From: Plantago elongata | Lineage: Eukaryota > Streptophyta > Magnoliopsida > Lamiales > Plantaginaceae | Direction: 5' to 3' | Length of the DNA stretch: 35,480 nucleotides | Assembly (NCBI GenBank): GCA_036897095.1 | Contig: JAYMSP010001152.1 | Span: 1 to 35,480 of the forward strand | In this document: one piece after another, positions 31,579 through 35,480 of the stretch | Position numbering within the stretch: position 1 is the stretch's first letter | How the letters are laid out: each line of letters opens with the position of its first letter | Notes under the pieces: model-generated | Seen by the model: only the letters and a program-made list of their open reading frames with translations | Told to the model about the DNA's origin: nothing | Databases searched by the model: none | Program-made: the position numbers and the translations under genes

Positions 31579-34500
31579 TCAAGCATATATTGATTCAGTT
31601 TGTCCCTCTGTGCTTTCAACAACAGCTCTCCACCACATTTCATCTTCCTCCTAGACATAGAACACAACGAATGTGACATCGTGATTGGCAAATCCTAAAT
31701 TTTCAAAAATATTACAGGGGTACAGACGTACAGTACATGAGACATTTCACAGCTAAGGAAGTAAAAACAAGTCAAGAATGCTAGACTCACCACTGTTGTC
31801 AGATCTAATGCTCTTTGTATGTTGTCAACCTGCTCTGCAACTTTTATTGCTTCTTGCCACCACTCTTTCCCGCAGCTGTCAGTGATACTTTGATCACCAA
31901 CAGGACTGGTTTGCCCTTGATCCTCACTTTCACCAGGTAGATTGCCGGAAAATGCAAGATCAGGAATGGCATCATCAGGGACTGAACGCAAGGGAGATTT
32001 ATAGCCTAGTAAATTTAGTAAACGTGAATTGCGATGAATCATTCTTGTAAAATATTAAAGGGATTTGGTAATGGAATTAAAAATTTACTTTACCTCTACA
32101 GTCAGGATCATGGCACTTCTGATAATAAACAGACCGTCTTACATCAACAACATAGATAACTGAACACAAAAATTAATCCATAACTATTTATTAAAAAATG
32201 TGTACATGATGACCGATATGGGAAAATAGGGAATATCAACATCAAACAAGCAGGCATTGAAAACAGCCTGAGTTAAGAAAGTGATTTCACATCTAAAATG
32301 CCGATGAAATCAGAATTCAAAATGAGAGGAACATTATAGGAGAATTACCGTGATTGCTTTTGTGCTCTCTGCCAATTCGTTCGCAATATCTACTTCTAGA
32401 CATGCTATAAACCATCAGCCAGTATTCCGAGAACCAATACCAACTTCTGATCTTCCCTGGCATTTATAACAATTGAAAAGAAAAAATGCTTTAGCAAATA
32501 TATGTGCACGTGAACACATAAAAGCTTAATACATGAAACCTTAAATACCAGAGAAACGAAAATAATACTACGGAAGAAAGAAAAAGACGGAAATTTTCAT
32601 GCTAAGAAAATATATTCACCCAAATCTCACCTGAAACACTCCCTCTCGATGCAATGGCTTCAACAAAAACATCCAAAGCTGGAAAAGGGGATTTTCCCAT
32701 CACATAAGTCGTTGAAGCGTCACTTTGACAAATATTCAAATCAAGATTTTGAGAAAATTGGGGATGTCTCTCGATATTATCAGTAACCTGCAACAATTAA
32801 ATGTTTTGATAATAAAGATGATGATATGCGAGAGCATAGGAATATGCAGACATAGCTCCAAAGAAGTCTGAGGTGTAGAATAAAAGAGACTAAGTAGCAA
32901 GTAAAGTTACCTCTGTACCAAAATGCATTGACTTCACACAGTCCATATCCATTTTGCAAAGTAGAAGCTTCTCAGTATCAGCATCCAAGTTGCATATCAA
33001 TGAAGCCATAAGTACTTCCTTTTCGCTCTGACAAAATTTGATGAAGGGCATTGAGAATGCATAGATACACAAGTGGCTTCTGACACCCATGTTGCAAATC
33101 AATGACATTATTAAACCTTTTCACAATGTTATGTATATCACAGAGAATGTTACAGCATTGCATGTCTAACAGACTGCACATTTGATCAACTGGCGTTTTC
33201 ATAACACTGTCTTTAATTTTATTTATTCAAGTTTCTAGAGAATGCATCTGTACACAAGTGGCTTCTGAAAATCATTTTTTTTATTTATTTTGGAAACGAC
33301 TAAAGGGTGACTCGAACCCCCAACCTATTAGTTGGAGGTGAAACGTATTACCAACTGAGTTGCACTTCGTTGTCGGATTCTGAAAATCATAAGTATATGT
33401 TTCAAATAAGTGATGCCATATATCCAACCTTTACGGATATTATAGAAAGTCTAACAGACTGCATATTTGATAAATTGGTGTTTATATTTCACAGTTTGAC
33501 TTTTATATCTCCAACTCTCCAAGTTTCTTGATGGTCACAGGATCATCTGTGCAGCCACCGGATTAATTACTGCCTGTTTGCAAGCGATTCTGATTCTTTA
33601 GAATCAATCAGAAGCAAACAAAACCATAAATCTAAATGAATAATTTGAGGATGTTTGCAAAATATGAATAAAAATAGAATATAAGATGAAAAATAGTTGT
33701 TTGCATGAGATTGTTGAAAATTGAATGGCTGCTTTAACTAGTTTTTAAAGCTGATTACTACTATACTAACATCAGGATGGCTGCTTTAAATTGAAAAAAG
33801 AAAGCTCGAAACAATTTTCAACAATCACATGCAAAGTACAAACACCCAATAAGTGAGCTTCCAACTGAAATGAGGAACAGGACAAGTTTCTTACTCAAAC
33901 ATAAGCTTAAGATCATAATGTCTTAGACTATAACATCACACATCCACATCTTCACATCTGAAATCTGAATAATGCAGCGGCAATTCATCGTCCTTTAGGT
34001 ATCACCTCATCTTTTCATATGCTACTACATTTGGTTTTCCTTATTCTTTCTAATCCATCAGACCAGCACCCACGAACTGATGGGTTTATAGTCTGAATGG
34101 AATCTGGATATAAGGATTTGTCTCTTTCAGGTTAGAATATTGAAGTAGCTTTGCTTTAACTTGATAGTCTGATGGAGATACATGCAGGTATAGAAAGTTT
34201 AATTAACAAATTTTGCCAACGCTACCAGCTAACATCTTCAATTAATGTGTGGTACTTTAAAAAAAAAAATGCAATGAAGACAATAAGTTTCCAAGCTAAG
34301 CAGTGGTAGTGAGGCAGCAATGTTACTTACCATGTCCTTGCATTTAAAACGTCCACTAGGTATAAGAATGGATGTTTTCCCAGATTTAGATGAGAAGGGT
34401 AGCCGAAAGCAACGATTCCTAGAATAGACAGCAGTATCGACAAAAATCTGACAATGATTATCGCCAGAACTAGAGGACTTTGAGATAAATAACTTCCCAA

Positions 34501-35340
34501 AATTTTCATCTCTTTCCCGGTAAATCTGAATGCGTGAACATATCTATCCATGAGACAGACAAAAAAAGAAATTATTTTAGTTGACTATAGAATCTAATGA
34601 TTCCTCACTTGTCCAACATAAACTGCAGTCAACATGGAATGTAGAATTCAAGGGCTAAGCATAATCTCCCATTCAAGGAATAAAGCTTACCTGAAGTTCT
34701 TTTTTTGCTTTTCAGAATGATCAGATTGACTGAAAATTTAAGAGACCCTCATCCTCATTGGTCAAAGATGTTATTAATCAATGTATTACTATACACTATC
34801 TATGCACATACTAATAATACCATAATGATCTGCTGCATACCTACGAGTTTTTATGGTACACAATTTCAATGCCTAACTTCTGCAGTTACATACTACTATA
34901 ATATAAGAAGTCTAAACCACATGCACTGCATCAGTTCAGGATACATTTGTTGCACAGGAAAATTGGAGTGCACAAGATATAATACTAATGCAGTTTTAAA
35001 ACGTTTCTACTGACCCTGGAATTCCTGCATGATAGTCCTCATACAAGTTAGCACTGATTAATGCTAAATCATAACGGAAAAGAAATTTTTAAAAATTTAC
35101 TACAGAAGTAAGATAATAAAATTTTCAACAATAATTTCTATTATGGTTTAGGATTAAATTGTGGTAAAACAGACACAAAGAAGTCAACAGAACGTACTGG
35201 TAACTTGTCTCCGAATGGATAAAGTAATTCCAGAGATGGCTAAAAACAGCAACATACCTCGGCAACGAATGCACCAACATGTAGATTGTCCTTGAAAGCG
35301 GTCTTGGGCAGACGGATAACTAAGTGACGGGAAAACTTCT
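31579..35340 (-). CDS. PRIMPOL: PrimPol primase-polymerase, 3' eight exons (partial)
   Basis: Exons in coding order on the minus strand: 35340-35258, 34525-34331, 33027-32911, 32787-32631, 32456-32349, 32159-32094, 32005-31791, 31650-31579. The 5' exons with catalytic motif I lie beyond the window. PrimPol is an archaeo-eukaryotic primase that reprimes stalled replication forks and bypasses lesions in nucleus and organelles. Visible: motif II 'KFSRHL' and 'AFKDNLHVGAFV' (first exon here); motif III 'IFVDTAVYSRNRCFRL'; 'GRFKCKDM'; 'SGEI/GKIRSWYWFSEYWL'; and the C-terminal zinc-binding module 'CERIGREH' (CX6H) plus 'KCHDPDC' (CX4C), the same spacing as in human PrimPol. The C-terminal tail has two tryptophan-pair motifs. 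All exon phases agree and there are no stops. The region 35341-35480 looks like intron. Confidence 0.88.
33048..33500 (-). repeat. Diverged tandem duplication in a PrimPol intron
   Basis: Copy 1 (about 33050-33210) and copy 2 (about 33235-33500) share 'gagaatgcat..(n)tacacaagtggcttctga' at one end and 'taacagactgca(c/t)atttgat(c/a)aa(c/t)tgg(c/t)gttt' at the other. Copy 2 is longer because a SINE is inserted in it. Confidence 0.75.
33276..33377 (-). mobile_element. tRNA-derived SINE with 13-bp target-site duplications
   Basis: On the minus strand the element starts near 33377 with a tRNA-like head: A-box-like 'tgcaactcagttggtaa' and B box 'gggttcgagtcaccc', the internal RNA polymerase III promoter. 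A short A/T-rich tail ('aaaataaataaaaaaa') follows. It is bounded on both sides by a perfect 13-base duplication, ttctgaaaatcat, at 33263-33275 and 33378-33390. At ~102 bases it is short for a SINE. It lies in the intron between PrimPol exons 34331-34525 and 32911-33027. Confidence 0.82.
33570..33848. mobile_element. Possible hAT-type MITE in PrimPol intron
   Basis: The left end 'gcctgtttgcaagcgatt' and the reverse complement of the right end 'gggtgtttgtactttgcatgtgatt' are weakly similar and resemble 'GGGTGTTTG' ends of plant hAT MITEs. There is an inner small palindrome 'gattctgattctttagaatcaatcag' (about 33585-33611). No certain target duplication. Confidence 0.35.
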
Positions 35341-35480
35341 CTGCATAAAGCCATAAACAAAACTTTACAGTCCAGCTCTTCACGTATAGAATAAAAAGGA
35401 TCTATTAAGTCTCTCACATGTAGAGATACATACTCAAACCCTCCCTACGGTGTTGGTCCGTCATCACATGCAGCCCCGTT

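Noticed and set aside
33300-33372. A genuine tRNA gene on the minus strand
   Set aside because: A and B boxes are present, but I could not form a full cloverleaf with an acceptor stem. Flanking target duplications and an A-rich tail show it is a SINE.

Overview
This is a stretch of nuclear DNA from a flowering plant, probably a eudicot. The signs are intron-rich genes with GT-AG introns in AT-rich DNA, plant gene families (FRO ferric reductase, ERdj2/SEC63, CPL phosphatase, F-box FBA genes), and typical plant transposon debris (PIF/Harbinger, Ty1/copia, MITEs, a tRNA-derived SINE). The species cannot be named from the sequence. No bacterial-type operon, CRISPR array or phage is present.

Layout, left to right. 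1-1000: decayed PIF/Harbinger transposase fragment with a tandem 286-bp duplication. 1380-1560: promoter-like cluster (site II, telo-box, TATA) with no recognisable gene. 2164-5744 (+): six-exon DUF819 membrane protein gene, one of whose introns uses a GC donor. 7530-10689 (+): eight-exon ferric-chelate reductase (FRO). 10803-12626 (-): a truncated CPL1/CPL2-like phosphatase reading frame whose dsRNA-binding half is missing and replaced by a retrotransposon-Gag-like CCHC zinc knuckle. It converges on FRO and is the most unusual gene in the window. 13.9-14.35 kb (-): copia reverse-transcriptase remnant. 14.49-17.9 kb: two copies of a ~0.85-kb segment flanking an F-box pseudogene. 18061-20509 (+): four-exon DeSI-like PPPDE peptidase gene.

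20.5-23.3 kb is gene-poor and AT-rich, with a Stowaway-like MITE and an ~850-bp TIR element whose termini carry G-box palindromes. 23789-29217 (+): ten-exon SEC63/ERdj2 gene of the ER translocon, with a tandem duplication that copies its own 5' splice site and a hAT-like MITE in intron 5. 30227-30584 (-): small secreted Pro/Thr/Met-rich cell-wall-type gene broken by a one-base frameshift. 31579 to beyond the right edge (-): the last eight exons of a PrimPol primase-polymerase gene, with a SINE flanked by perfect 13-bp target-site duplications in one intron.

The genes are functionally unrelated (membrane transport, iron reduction, CTD phosphatase, deSUMOylation/deubiquitination, ER translocation, replication restart), as expected of a plant chromosome arm. 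Exon boundaries were worked out by hand from splice sites, reading-frame continuity and remembered family conservation. No database search was run.
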